A stretch of DNA of 64,000 nt from Taenia hydatigena (taxonomy: Eukaryota; Platyhelminthes; Cestoda; Cyclophyllidea; Taeniidae). Both the position numbers and the translations under genes were made by a program. Every line of letters begins with the position of its first letter. Position 1 is the first letter of the stretch. The notes beneath the pieces were generated by a model, which saw only the letters and a program-made list of their open reading frames with translations, was not told the origin of the DNA and ran no database searches. Location: contig JADWOT020000007.1 of assembly GCA_036345935.2 (NCBI GenBank), positions 3,670,199 to 3,734,198 on the forward strand. Reading direction: 5' to 3'. Positions 48,564 to 62,757 of the stretch are shown piece after piece.

Positions 48564-50405
48564 CGCCAGAAGCGGCAAACATTCTGGCAGTTTTGCTTTA
48601 TTTTTTAAACGACTTAAACCTCCCCATTCAAGATCCTGGATTTACTGTAATAAGTGAAAAACACGGCGTAACTCCAGACAAAATACATGCACACAAAGAT
48701 GACCTTGAAATTGGCTAATTAATTAATGCATAAGAGATTAAGGTGGTTATAACAAAAATTTACGCAAAAAAATCTGTACGAACTTCGACGCAATCATACA
48801 CAAAAGAATACGATAAACAAGTAATTCCATGCATATTTAGGGCTGATGAACAAAATACGTTATGGAATTAGCTTTTAAACATAATTACAATTCAATTTTA
48901 TTGAAAATGGAAGAAAAATTAGCCAAGGATGTTAATTTGTTATAAGGTAATTAATAAATAATTTTAAACAACAAAAGGAAAGTACAAAACATTACTTGTC
49001 AACAAGACATCCCGACGCTCCCTTGAAGGAAAGCGGATACATAACACTCAGACAGAATATTTGCAGCTGGCTTAGAGAAATGGATGAAGACTTTTGCCGT
49101 AGCTTAGCGATTAGTCTACTTAGCCGATGCAAATCGATCAATCAAGTGCTTGTAACAGAGACCGAGCCTTAACCGACTTCCATCGCCGGCCATTGCAATG
49201 CACCCAAGTTTAGAACATAAACACCCAATAGCAAGTTGTTCCGGTTTTCAACTTTTATGCAAGTGAGAAGATTAATGGCCAAGCCGTTATCTATTTATAA
49301 TGAGGATTGGATTTGGAAATTCGACTGATTTGGGAATTCGATTCTGGGACGAGGAATTTTGCTCACGGTTATGTGCGTCTACAGCTGGACACTTAAACCC
49401 ACACCCAAAATCCGATTGACGAAAAGGCGTACAAGATCTTGCAAACTTCTATGGGGCCAGAGGTTCGTACATACTTATATATTGATGCCCTCAGCAGATG
49501 TGATGGAAAACTTGGTGTCAGAATTTGTATGACGCTGACAGAACACGGATGCTGAGTAGTTGCCGAAGGCCGACGACATCGCTTGTAGTCATTCTGTTAT
49601 GGGTCGCAGCCTATGCACTCCTTCCACCCCAACAGTAGAAATCAGGATGGATGGCCTTCAGCAATAACAACATCTGTTCCCACGTCTGCTCTGTAGCCTT
49701 GACGAGTAAAACTGTACACATTAGTGCCTTAAAAGCACCTCGTTTAAATAATTTTTTGATCTGGTTCTAGCATGCTTTTTCACAGCCATTAGCTACTAGG
49801 CCTTTTCATGACCAATGCCACAACAGAGCCTTGCTTTTTTCCCTGATACTTTACTACCTTGTTTCCTAGGAGCACGTTTCTTCGGCGTATTTAGCTCTTA
49901 ACATAAGTAATTTTATCTTCCCTAGAAAAATGCCACAATTCAAAAGCCATCAAATCTGTGATTAAAAGCCTGCCACCTTTAAAGTAAATTGCTACAGTCT
50001 CGTCAAGTCATTGTAAAAATCTGGTATAACTCTGTGACATAGGTTGTGCATTGTTAAATAAAGCGTATATATTTGCATATACAGCAGAGTGCAAAAGAGG
50101 TTAAAGACAAATGCGGACAACCGGGTGAGGTTCCTCAAAATAATGCTAGATTCTGTTGCGTAGTAGCTCTTTGTAGTAAAGGTCCTCTTCACTTCTTCTT
50201 CGGAAATGTGGAAAAAAAATAAAGCGTTTTAGTCGAGCCTTCATACAGGTTCTTCTCTGTCCTCGTGGAGTTGGCGATATGATGACGAAAGAAAGTCCAG
50301 CATTTGCCTTTCGCAACTTAGCCAAGATAGTGAGAAAGGTAAGAAAAATTGTCATGGAGAGGACTGCAGACAGCATCGTGGCTTGTGTATGTATTGATGT
50401 CTTCA

Positions 50406-51782
50406 GAGAGAACTTAAATGGTCTCGATAAGATATACATATCAGGTTTTTATTTCCATCTTTAACCTCACAAATATCGCCTGATTTCAGTCGTTGGTTCA
50501 AGGTTGTATTTGTGTAATTTTTGGCTTTGCACGATGTGCTATCAGTTTGGTTCACGAAGCCATGAGCCAAAATGATCTTAAAGGTTTGCCTTCGGCGAAT
50601 CCTATACCCCTATATGTGTGCGGATTGCGTCAATTGGGAGATTGGCCCCTAACCACGGCGCTTTTATAGATTATCAAAGGATGAACCCGCCTTTCAATTG
50701 CCTGCTCTCTTTCACTGCTTGCACAATTCAGTAGATGTTAGAGTGTGAAAGCTTGATGTTAGCTAAACGCGACTAATAATGCTCGAAAAAATTAGCTTTA
50801 TATTAACCACATTCCTTAAATTTACTAAGATATATTTTACAGTTCATGATCGTAATCATTGCATGGACCACTCTTGCCATTCAAACCGCTTCTCCTCCTA
50901 CGAATTTGCAACTTAGAGAGACGCATTTCGTTTCTTCTTTGCAAAAAGTGGATCAATGTAGTAGATTTCCACCAGACTCTCAATGCTGTTTCGTGTCACA
51001 TTCAGCATCCTTAGGTGTGTGTAGCTGATGGATACGTTCCAGATCGACCCTTCCAAGAATGCATCCTTTACCATAAGATCAGCAAAGTAAAAGAGTACCT
51101 GCTGTAATTAACATTACTAGTACTGAATACGGAGTTTTTTCGCTAGATCATCACAGATGTCGAAGCAGGTCCTTGATAAGGGTAAATATAAGCTTGATAA
51201 AATGTCTTCACCTTCTTACCTTTGACCTCTCACTTAAAATGGATGGAACAGAGGAAGGCTACCTGTTATTAAGCAAATTTGAGCAGTTAAAGCTCAAGCT
51301 AGCTTTGAAAATAGGTGGCTTTGTAATTATAGCTAGGCTTGATCTGTGTTTTTTTTACTAAGGATGTGGCACTACATTTAATGCGTGATACCTGACATCG
51401 ATTTCACTCTGTAAGGACTCATGTATGAAAAGTCCTCTAACCATTTGACTTTTCTAACATACTGAATTCCGTGTGAAAGGTCAAGAGCAACTTTTGCATT
51501 GCATATGCTGTGGGACTTAAATTATCTCTACTACTACCCAATAGGACACCTGGGGACCATAATGCCAAACTCGGTGCAATGTGGTGGCATTGGCCATTTT
51601 CGTAATAGGATATGGAGACATTCACAGAAAAGGCAGTGATTTTATCAGCCAACGAATGATCGAGAATAGTTCATCCTTCAAGACTTTTGCGCGCTCCACT
51701 CTCCTCGAATCATGAATGAGCGGGGTGTATGCAATCAACAAATAGGAAGGGGTGATGTTATTATTTGTGACATCAACTAAAT
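50406..51782 (+). repeat. Second copy of repeat B1
   Basis: Counterpart of 28520-29895 at offset 21886-21887. A base change makes the 51173-51361 frame end earlier than its twin at 29287-29508. Confidence 0.8.
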
Positions 51783-51990
51783 CACCCACCTCTGGTTGGG
51801 CTATTGGCTACAAGGAACCTCAAAGAAGGCGTTGGTGTTTTGCAACCAGATAGCTGTGCAGTATCTCTGCATAGGTTTGAACGGATATCGGCAAAGACTA
51901 TGTGGATTTGGATGGTGATTAACAAGGAAACGTTCGGAAAATATTTGCGAACTAGCGTTAGCTCCAATGGCAACAAATCTTAACCACTGA

Positions 51991-53281
51991 TAGTGCGGTT
52001 ATATTTACAGTCTGCTTTACGCTGACACTAACGTTATAATTCAACATACTAATATTTGCCACTCAATCGTAAGGAATTGCATGTGGATTGCAAAATTTAT
52101 GAAAGGAAAATTAAAGTTAAATGAAAATCGAACTAAGGGCCTATCTTGTGGAGCATTGTCCAAAATATGAAGGTACCATTTTAAGGAAGCAGAAATGTAC
52201 ACTCGTTTCAGATTGAAAGTAAACCGAGAAAATGAAGAAGCTGAATCTATGCATGCGCAGGTAGGGGGACGGGATTTTATGGTACTCAAGTTCAAATCAC
52301 GCATTTACATGCAGAAAGGGTTGTGAGGCGGAGCTGGGTTGGTGGCAGTCACTAATAAAATGATGACAAGAGGTAGTGGCCGAAAATGGTGGTGCAGGAT
52401 ACATATATGAGGGAGGAAAATTGGGGGAGGATGTCATATATTCACCAGCTGCGTATGATTCACACACCAATCGAGACGGGTATAAACGTGTCTGCTTATG
52501 GGAACAGTGCATGTCCTGATTCACATTGTTTGCGCGGCCTAGGCATGCGGGTCGGTAAAGCCGCCATCATCAGACCAGTATTCACTCCGACGTCCCAATT
52601 AGCGCTTTACTGACAGAAATGCTAGGATTTAAAGCATGCAAGAAAATGGTAAGATAATTTAGTCAAACAAATGCGTAGTTATCTTATAAATGAAGCCGAC
52701 TTAAAGCAGCAACCTGTGCACAGTGTTTGTTGAAGTACACAGCTGCTAAGCTTTTAACACCCGCAGTTCCAATTTAAACGTCATACACATAATGATGGCA
52801 CCATCGTAGCATCGATCAACTTCTAGAAAATGCGACGTGTTTATACCTGAAGAACCATATTAAGTCTACTCCACGGCGAAACTACCATGGAATGTTTACA
52901 AACGGGTTGAAGCAGTGCATAAAGCATCGGGCAGTGACAGAGCAGTCCAGGAGTGTTATTTTCTGTTGGGTCGGAGTCAGTTTCTAAGGCGATAGACGAT
53001 CATAAACAATGCGAAGACCCTGCGACTGCGGGTCGCACAGCTGTTATAAATGTGTTAGGGGATAGGCCACAATTTCCCACCGTAGGGAACGTAGATGCAA
53101 GTCTCTCTGGGGCTATCACTGTAGTAGCTATCCGAGCAGAAATGTCTGGCAATAATGGGTACACGACCGGACAGATCGGGCAAACAGCTGACAGCACTTA
53201 GACTAGTCAAAGATAGTCTCAGATCTATGGATAACGAAGCTCTAGCTCCCACTTCAAAGGTTATGAATGTCTTGCAGAATT
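51991..53281 (+). repeat. Second copy of repeat A2
   Basis: Counterpart of 30098-31388 at offset 21893, with about ten single-base differences by eye. Confidence 0.8.
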
Positions 53282-56200
53282 GCAAATGAAAACTATCGAC
53301 GCTCTAGTTTCAACTGAGCTCACTCCCTTAGGCCAATAGCAGGCCTTCACGTGCATAACTATAAATGGAATGTTTTCCACGCATTGTCTACAAAGCAATG
53401 TAATGGACAGAGTCCCCGATAAACAACAAGTGGCTCTAAAAATGATGCAACACTTTTGAGAGATATACACCCTTGGTGCCTTATACTGAACAGTGACTGA
53501 AAATATAAGGTCGATAAACGAAGCATGAGACATTCACAATTTAACTCAAAACCATGCACCGACAAACTATACTAGCTTTGTTAACTCCAATCCTTATGTG
53601 CTTAATGCGAACCATTTTCGGTATAATCTGAATAGACTATCTAGAAGGAATTCTGGCCAAAAGTGTTCTCCTTTTAAAAAAGGAAATATTCTTGCTCCAT
53701 TAACTGAACTGCTCCGAGTTTTGAACGTACATAGAGAAGTACAATCCAAATCACTAACTTCTTCGTCAGTGGGTCTGCCGTGAGCTAAGTCTATTGGATT
53801 GGAGCGTGATCTTGCATCCATCGTTAGTTAGGGGATCATGCTTGAGGCTAGCTGGATGCCGCTTACAATGGAAAGTTCAATCATGGGAATACAAAATTTG
53901 TCTTAGTGCATCTAAGGCCTCATGAGCGTTTCCGGTCCCGAATGAACATTCATTAACTTGACAGACTTTCAAGAATAGATCTATTGCCATTTATGACGAA
54001 ATCTGCTGATGCCGTCTGACTCGCATGGGACCAGGACCTTTCACTACAAGTCGCATAAGCTACCGAGTTTAATGTCCATTCAATGACTGCTGCATTTCTG
54101 AAACATTACACCTAAGGATACAAATTTTATAACTAAGGCATTTCTACCCAGCGGTCTAATAGTTCTTCAGCACTTTCTTAGGCAGCACTCACGTAAAAGT
54201 CTTACGTCATAAAAATTCAGCGCTAACTGCGAATGACATCGAGGGCGGAAGGTAATTTGATTTTTCAATAGGCCTTAAGGGGCGCTGTGACCTTTTTCAA
54301 AAAATCAGCAACTACGCCACCCTTCATGTTAGCATGGGAAAAAGCGGTCTCTGGCCTACACATAATGGGAAGTGATGACAAAATTTCTCGTCACCCCTGC
54401 AAACACTTATGCGTGAGAGGTTGTAACTCCCAAAAGTTCAGGGGAGCCAAGTTCTCACCCATAAGGAACTGTTGTCTTCGTTGGAAAATTGCATTTGTTA
54501 AGCAAATGCACCAAGCGGGATTATTTATGTCCGCAATATTGTGCTTTAAGCTTATCTGACGTGTGATAGACCTACACCTCCGGAGGTATCCACCTTAACC
54601 TGTGTGATTCCAAAACAAACTTGTTTACTTAGGTTTATCAGCTTGGAGCTGTAAAGGCCCATTTTCTCCCTAAGGATTGACTTCAGTCGTTAGTGACTTT
54701 GAAAAGTCTGAGGGCTAATGATATGGACCACAGGCCATATCACCTAACAAAATTGTCCTAGCGGAGCCCTAAATACCTGTGAAGGCGACACAGAGTGAAA
54801 CAAATAAACAAAATATAACCTAACCCTTACCTCGTTTCGAGAGTTGTCTACGCCTCTCCATTAGTTTGAATTCCAGGTTTGCTATCACAATGATGTCAAT
54901 GCTGTAAAAGCAGCAGCCACACACCGGATGCTCCATTCACCGAATTTTTGTGCAACCGAGAAAACATCCGATCTCCGCTTCGCAACTTTGCCCACATAAA
55001 TCACGTTGTTCCTACCTACAAATTTCCAATGAGGAAGTCAATGGATCTCACGGCTCAAGTAATTACATGGTAAATATAATATTGACTAACAGCCTGCACA
55101 AAATTAAAATTTATGCAGATGCATGCATGCCAACGAAAGGAAGGAACGGTGGCCGGCTTGACAATGACATTGACGCACACGCTTCTCGGTGGCGATTACC
55201 TTATCCAGCCCTCATGAATGGGGATGCCGCAGACCTCACTCAATGTTTGTCATGACGCGTCAGTCACGACTTTGTCACCCCCACCACATTAGCCTCCTCA
55301 AATTGGTAAGACAGAGACGCCCAGACGTTTAGTTTTGACGCAATAACCAACCGTTCACTCCAATGTTGGAGAGTGTGCAGGCAAACTGTCCATAAGCATC
55401 ATCTAAGACCAATCAGGAAGGACATATGGCTTCAAGTGCAAAGCTTAATTGATCTTCTTTTGCAATAATATCGGTAAGCTAACACCAAAGAAATTCATTT
55501 TTGCAATCAACTCGATGACCCTGGATAGCAATTTTAGTCCTGTTTGTGCAAATGATAGGATGAAAAGGGGAACCGCTTCCAAAGGACTTCAGATAAAGTA
55601 GCGACTAACAGAAATCTAACCAAGTAGTGACCCAAGAACTTTAAAACGCGTTTACCAGATAACCTACCAAGTACAAATCAGGACTCGGGCCCAACCAAAG
55701 TTTGAGTCCGATGACTTTCGCACCTCAAGACAAAACCATATCCTAGAACCGCCGAACCCTGTAGTTGCCTTAAGTTAATAAATAACCACAATTTTAAGGG
55801 TGTGCGCTTAACCTATCCTCGAGCTTAAGTGGCCGGTCAATTGATAAGGGCCCGGTTTTCTTAAGTCAACGATTGCGGGGTCGTGGTGTCATGCGTATGC
55901 AGCAACACAATTTGACAATATTTTCAAGCGAGTGCAAGCTTTGGAGAAGTATGATTAGCCTACAAGTGCTAAAAATCCGAAACCCACTGTCTGAATTGGC
56001 TGCGATCACTCCAGCTTGCTGCGTATACGATTCGCAATAAAGGTTGCTAAAATTTACACAAAAGAGAAAGGACTTAAATTAACTACGAAAATGATGTGAT
56101 TAGGGAACGCGAAAGGTGAGCACTGTGAAGGAATGTGAAGAAAACAAATGACATGGAAAGGTGTGAAGGGCATCCAAAACGTCAATTGGGGAATGAATGT

Positions 56201-56402
56201 TGTGAGGAGTGAAATATTAAAGGAAAAATAGTAAAACCTATAAAAACGGGAAAAAGTGATGCAAAATGAGTCGAAACTTGTTTGCTGCACCGCTTGGGTA
56301 ATAGAATTAATGGAGTGTTAAGATAAAGAACTAAAAAAATGTGTAGTTGCTACGGTATCCATCCCTGGCAAGATGATTAAGTACTTAGAAATTTGCAGAC
56401 AG

Positions 56403-56469
56403 CCCCACCGCTTGATAGATGAGGCGTTTCCTAAGTAAGAGATTGTGGGTTCGAGTCCCACGGTGGGTG
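56403..56469 (+). pseudogene. Second copy of the tRNA-Arg-like fossil
   Basis: Identical to 34509-34575, with the same shortened anticodon stem. The defect is therefore not a random read error in one contig. Confidence 0.6.
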
Positions 56470-56607
56470 TTCCGTTTACCCACCAATGTGCCATCTCTTT
56501 TGCAGCAGTGTTAACAAGTGTCTAAAAGTGTGCGTAAGCGTGGCCACAGCTGTCATGTCACTGATTGTTATCGGGTGCCAAAGTAAAATCCCGGGAAGCA
56601 AAGCACT

Positions 56608-56679
56608 GGACAGAGCAAGACTCAAACTCGCTACCCTTAGGTTATGAGACTGATGCGCTAACCTACTGCGATACCCGAG
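56608..56679 (-). pseudogene. Second copy of the tRNA-Met-like fossil
   Basis: Identical to 34714-34785, with the same unpaired acceptor ends. Confidence 0.6.
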
Positions 56680-57335
56680 CGCGCCACCGCTGCAGCTTAT
56701 AATTTTCCATAACTACAAATTCGGTAGTGGGCTCGTAATGAAACGTTGAGTAGCACGGAATTGTTGGATTTGATGCTCCAGCACATACGGCATCAATTGC
56801 ACCTGATTGTGTTCAGGTCGATTTAGTGAATGCCAGTTTAAATCAAGGAAAAGTGCACCTATGCCTTGATTCAGACGAGATCCGGTTAAAGCAGATGTTG
56901 CTGTCAGTCTGATGCAGCAAAATGAATGCGAGAACCAATGATAGGAGGCGTTGGCGATGGTGTTATTTAACCAATAAGTTTGTGTCCCAGTGTGAAGTGC
57001 TGGATACAAGGGGGAGGTGATACGTCACGTGACGAAATCGCGCCCAAAAGTTAGCTATACATAAGCGGTAATGTGTGACTTGAGGAATGATAGGTGGAAA
57101 TTATTATCACTCACTTAGATTTCGAATGCTGCGAAAAGTTATTTAGTAGTGATGGTGAGCAGTTCTTTAAGCAATGGCCATTGGATGGTGGGAGGGTGAA
57201 AATGTATTTATGACCCACTTATTATGCAGTTAATTACGACTTGTGGTTGGATAAGTGAATTTGTATTCTTATGAATGCTAGAACACTTTATAAAATGAAG
57301 CATTTGCTGTTACTGGACCAAACAAGCGGGAGGCC

Positions 57336-58764
57336 ATTTAGTTGATGTAACAAATAACAACTCAATTCCTATTTGTTGACCTCATATATCCTGCTCACTA
57401 CTGATATGAGAGGAGTGGAAAGCACAGTCTTGAAAGATGCCTGTATCTGATAATCAGGTGGTCCAAGATTGCTACTTTTCTTTGAATGTCCCCATATCCA
57501 GCCAAGAAATGGCCAATGCCACTACATTGCACCGAGTTTGACATTATGGTTTCCCTCGGTGCCCCATTAGATAGTGGTGATAACAAAATTTCCTCAGAAT
57601 ATGTAATGCAAAAGTAGCTCCAAATCTCCCGCATGTAAGTCGGTACGTTAGATAAGTCAAATAGTTAAAAAATTTTCATGAAAGAGAGCGTATAGATTAA
57701 AACCGAAGTCTAGTGCCATGCATTATATGCAGCGCCACAGCGCAGGTAGAAAAAAGCCGATCAAGCTTAACTGCAATTACAAAGATATCTATTGTCAAGA
57801 CTAGTTCGAACTCTCGTTGCTTAATTTTCCTTAATATCAAGTGACCTTCCTTTATCCTAGCCACTCTAAGCAAGAGGTTAAAGATGGGAAGGTGAAGATA
57901 ATTTGCCAAGATTATATCCGCTTTCAACAAGGATCTGCTTCGACATCTATGGTTGTATGTGCACTAAAAAGTTGATGATCTAGTGGCAGGAAACCTTGTA
58001 TGCAATGCTAGTAATGTCAATTTCAGTATGTGCTCTTTTATTTTGCTGATCTCATGGTAAAGGATGCATTCTTGGAAGGGTCGATCTGGAACGTGTCCAT
58101 TAGCAACAAATTACATACCTTGCCTTCACGACCTGCTAGGTACATAAATAAGGATGCTGAATGTAGCACAGAACGGCATTAAGAGTCTAACGGAATTCTC
58201 GTACAATAGTCTCCTTTTTGCAAGGAATAAACTAACTGCGTATCCCGAAGTCTCAAATTCATGGAGGGAGAAACGGACTGAACAGTACAATTGGTCTATG
58301 TAAGAAGTACATTTTCTTAAATCAAAATTAACTAATCTAAAGTGAGATTAGAAGATCCTATACCTCGAATGCTTGTTGGTAAGTTTAAGGAATGCGGTTT
58401 ATGTAAAAGTGAATGTTATGTTATGTTATTATTCTCGTTTAGCTATCATCAAGCAGTAGAATAAAGTAAGCGATTAAAAGGCGATTTCATCATCAGTGAT
58501 CCATAAATGCGCTCAGATTAAGGTTTGATCTCCCATTTGATGCAATGTGCACACATAAAGAGGTAAAGACTTCGCCGAAAGCAAACCTACTTGATCATTT
58601 TGGCCCACGATCTTGCACACCTAATTGACAACACATCAAACAACGCCAAAATTACACAATTACAAGCTTGAACCAACTACCTTAATCAGGCGATATTCGC
58701 GAGGTTGAAGGTGGACATAAAAGCCTGGTGTGTGCACTTCGCCAGGACTATTTGACTTCCCATT
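57336..58764 (-). repeat. Second copy of repeat B2
   Basis: Counterpart of 35442-36870 at offset 21894, almost unchanged. Confidence 0.8.
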
Positions 58765-61700
58765 AAAAAGATCATCAATTCATCCGCATATCTTTTAAAT
58801 GCTATTCGCCATATTTGCGTTGAAATCACTACAGTTGATAGCTAAGACATTCTCATCCTATGCTATGGCTACAGAGACTGCAGGAACGCTGGTCAAATTG
58901 CCACGTCAACATGGAAGGGCATGAAGCTTAGCAAAGGGCTAGAGAGCACATTGATGGATTGATTCGGTCGTCAACGTGTTCTGCTTATCGTTTTTGCGTG
59001 GTCAGCGGAATTGGTGACGCTACTTAATTGCATCATTATAGGTTTTCTAGTCCTCAAAATTACCATTGTCGTTCAGTTAATGGGATTATGTCATTTTAGC
59101 GGCAGTAAAACGGTCATGTTATCTTTTGTATGTGCAGTGCACGTTTCACGCGATTCGCGCAAACAGTTCAAGAATTCAACCATCATAATGCAGACAAGGT
59201 CAAAGGTGCTTCGTCTCACTCCAGGTCATTGAACCATAAATGAAGCAACTATTTTAGGTGCACTGAGGTTAGACTGAGGTGCGCATCGGAATAGCCCACA
59301 GAATAATTGAAGTCACTATCTTTCAGACAGTATATAAGTCGAGGAAATTCGTTTTGGCAAATCTCTACCATTCCACAAGGGTTTTTATGTTTCAAATTCT
59401 TTTTGAATAACACCATAAAATTATTAGCGCACTTAATGTTTCAATCCCTTAATCATTGCAGCGCTGCTTAATACTTACAGGATCCCTTCAAACAGGTCAT
59501 GTTCACTATTCTATAGAATTCATCAATGGAGCATCAGTGATGTATCAAGTGGGATCACATAAAGCAAGCTATAGAAGACCTCATGGTGATTTTAAGAACG
59601 AAATCTGGAGACGTCGCCGAGATAGCCAGACCAGAGGCCCATGTGCTATTCTTTGGGCCAAGGTACAGTCAGGCTATTCCACTTTGAATTCTTGGTTTAG
59701 CTAAACCGCTAAACGAGTAGTGTTAAAACGTTCAGATCAGAAAATGTAAATCAAATTCTAACTGGCTGGTCGTGGGATTCCACACCCAGTGTTCTTTATT
59801 GAGGACCGAAAAGGGATGTTTTCAACATATTCTAACCACATCGTTCCATCGCGAACGCAAATGATGTCATTGCAAATCGTCAATTCGGAAAGAATATCTT
59901 GTGAACAATACTATCTTTCTAGAAAAATTTAGGCAAACAATATCTAAGCATTACACGAAAGCTTACAAAGAAAAATGATAGTGGCTAATTCCAATGATCG
60001 CAAATGGGATTAGTCCAGAGTACACGCAATGCGCAAGATCCAAGTTAAGTGGACAAAGCCCCACCTATTAACTAGGCAGGAATGTGTAATTCCTTATCTA
60101 GCAATGTTCGGCAATAAGTGAACAGGGGTGTTTTGGACGTCGTCATTAATTTAGGTCTTTAAGCAGGGTAGGACAAACAGTCAGCGCTACGACTCCTCAC
60201 TAAGAATTTGTAACAGGGATTCAAGACTGTTTGCTCCGAATCAGCACAACAGAACACTTGTCTATTAATGTCCATATCCAGCACTTCACATAACACGCTT
60301 GTACGGAATTATGCCTGACAATCAGGGCTAATAAAGTGATTTCCTCCCCATTAGCACGTTAAATTTAGATTTGTTGCACATTCTCTGAATGACGCATACG
60401 AGATAGTCCATCTTTCTTAACTTATCCTTTGTCACGTTCACAATGGCGCAAGAGGTTCCAAGATGACCGTCAGACACTTCCTGTGTAATCGCAAAGGGTT
60501 TGTTAAGCAGTTTATGCAGTCCGAAAAGTCATTTACATTATGTTCTTTCGGAATAATCTACTACTCTATCATCAAACGATCAGTAGTAAAGGTATGTCTT
60601 CGTGCGTGGGCGCAATGGATGCGCGATGGCAAGTTCTTCTCTAAACTGCCACTGATGAGTTTAAAACTTAATGATCGTGTAGATCAACACTACCGAATTC
60701 TATTTGAAGAGAGCAAACTACGCTAACCCCAATCCATACATTTCAACAATCGCTCATCATTAGCAAAGATGATTTAGTTAGAAATCAGAAATCTGATAAG
60801 GCTAATTCGCAACTCTAGGTTTAGGAGTGCTACACGAATTCACCTTCCAACGCCTTATAAACGTACGCATTTCACTGGGTCGGTCAGCTTAATAAGTGAA
60901 AAATTTCATCACATATCTAAACTGAAGGAAAAGGGAAACGCTTGATGTAAGGTTACCCAAAGTTTGTTGAGAACAAGCAAGTAAATTAAATGCAATTATT
61001 GTAAGTGCTAATCTATTCTCTCAAATGCTTCGCCTTTGCTTACACTGTTATAGGTCAGTAATTCGTTGGACAAAGTTACATTTACTTTGCAACGGGACGA
61101 TAGTCGACGCAGTATTTTAAATTGAAGGCCATGGATTCCGACCAAAATAAAGTAATACGATAGTTGTGACAAATGCAGCTCGTGAAGGATTACAGCTAAA
61201 TTAATAAGATTAACGTAAGATGTTTATTAATGCATGATAGTTATCACTTAGGGCAAAAAACTGACCAAACTTAAAAATATTGAGAAACACACACACATCT
61301 GGCGTCTTGCATAGCCTTGCGTTCATAGCATCGCTTGCATTTCCTGATTGTTTACTCGTTTTAGCTGTTCTCCATTACTAATCCCTTTTCCAGCTAATAA
61401 AACATTCATGGAGTAGGGTGAGACACGAATACTCTTTATTTGAAAGCGACCAAAGTCCGGATTTGCGGAGCTCTCGGATTGCTGGGAAGCCAGTAACACT
61501 GTAGAATGCATCAGAGCGGCACTAACTGTAATGTGCAAGTCTCGATGGAAGAATAGAAAATGTCTTTAATCCCGCTTCGTAGGCAAATCGTGAGAGCTTC
61601 TCTTCAAAGCTGCAGCGCAAAATGGCAAGTATATTCCAAAGTAAGATCACTTAAACCCGTAGAGCCAAATTTATTTTTGATATGCCAAGGACATTATTGC

Positions 61701-62588
61701 TGATAGTAGGGAGTGGGTAGACCGTAGGATAAGGCGATTAACTGACACCGATCCAATTGCATTTTAAATTAAGCACACAATTTTCCGATCCGCCTGGGTT
61801 GCCACTTATTCAGTTTTATGCACAAGATTTTTAAAATGCATTTGGGCAAGGAAACTTTCTCATTAATAGTGTCAATTATAAACATGTTTTATGAGTAGAG
61901 GTATGTGTGCGACACCAGATTCATGTCCATCAGGAAGGAGTTATGGTGCAAAACCTTTGAAATGCACTATCCCGTCTTCAGGATACGCTGCCAGTTCCAT
62001 CCTGCAAACATGCGTTGTGAGAGGTCATGGCAGCCCTTTTAACAAACCAATTACACCACAGCACGCACCTGTCAGCATGGATGCTCACGGTGCGTGGTAG
62101 TTTAATGCATTTCTGTAGTTGCGTGGTCAGTTGAATGGTGAATGATAAGAAGAACTGCATTGATCCACTTTTAAATGTGTTGTTTTTTTCACACGGCAAT
62201 AAGAAAATGGCAGTAGTTTATTATTGTACTGCCAATATCTGGGTCCTCTACTACCCGCGCGTCGTGCTTAAACCTGCATGAAATATCGGTTTGAGGGAGC
62301 TAATGCAATTGTGGACTGCTTGATTTTCACATATCGACCTGGCTTTGAACCCCAGATAAAAATTAAATATCGCATGCTGCTGGTGCGTAAGCATGTTACT
62401 GCTTTGCAAGCGGCGACCTCGGACACGATCATTCCCTTGGTGTAAACTAACAGCAATTACGTTTCAGTTCGCCTGCACAGGAACGAAGGGCAATGTTACC
62501 ATTCCATAACTTATGTGCAGGACCAAGCGTCAGATATCAAAGTGTTTTGTAATATATTCGAAAAATTGGTTGAAATCGTCAGCTAAGG

Positions 62589-62657
62589 TCACAGAAGCTC
62601 ATTTAATCAGTTAACTGTTATAATTTTCTTGTCATTTCCTTCAAACCTTTAAGCGAC
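62589..62657 (-). repeat. Stub of the second copy of repeat D2
   Basis: Only the first 69 bases of the element (counterpart of 40695-40763) are present before the gap. Confidence 0.7.
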
Positions 62658-62757
62658 NNNNNNNNNNNNNNNNNNNNNNNNNNNNNNNNNNNNNNNNNNN
62701 NNNNNNNNNNNNNNNNNNNNNNNNNNNNNNNNNNNNNNNNNNNNNNNNNNNNNNNNN
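62658..62757. other. Assembly gap, 100 N
   Basis: Exactly 100 unknown bases; the true gap size is not known. Confidence 0.99.

Larger units (their letters stand above)
41658..62657 (+). repeat. Second copy of the 21-kb segment, exactly 21000 bases
   Basis: A gap-bounded contig in direct orientation to 19681-40763. Both ends coincide exactly with N gaps, so no sequenced junction links the copies. Near-identity, scattered single-base differences and a few small indels are what allelic haplotypes show. The round length of 21000 suggests the contig was cut at fixed-size bins during scaffolding correction. Stretches between the named repeats hold nothing further recognised, as in the first copy. 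Confidence 0.95.
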
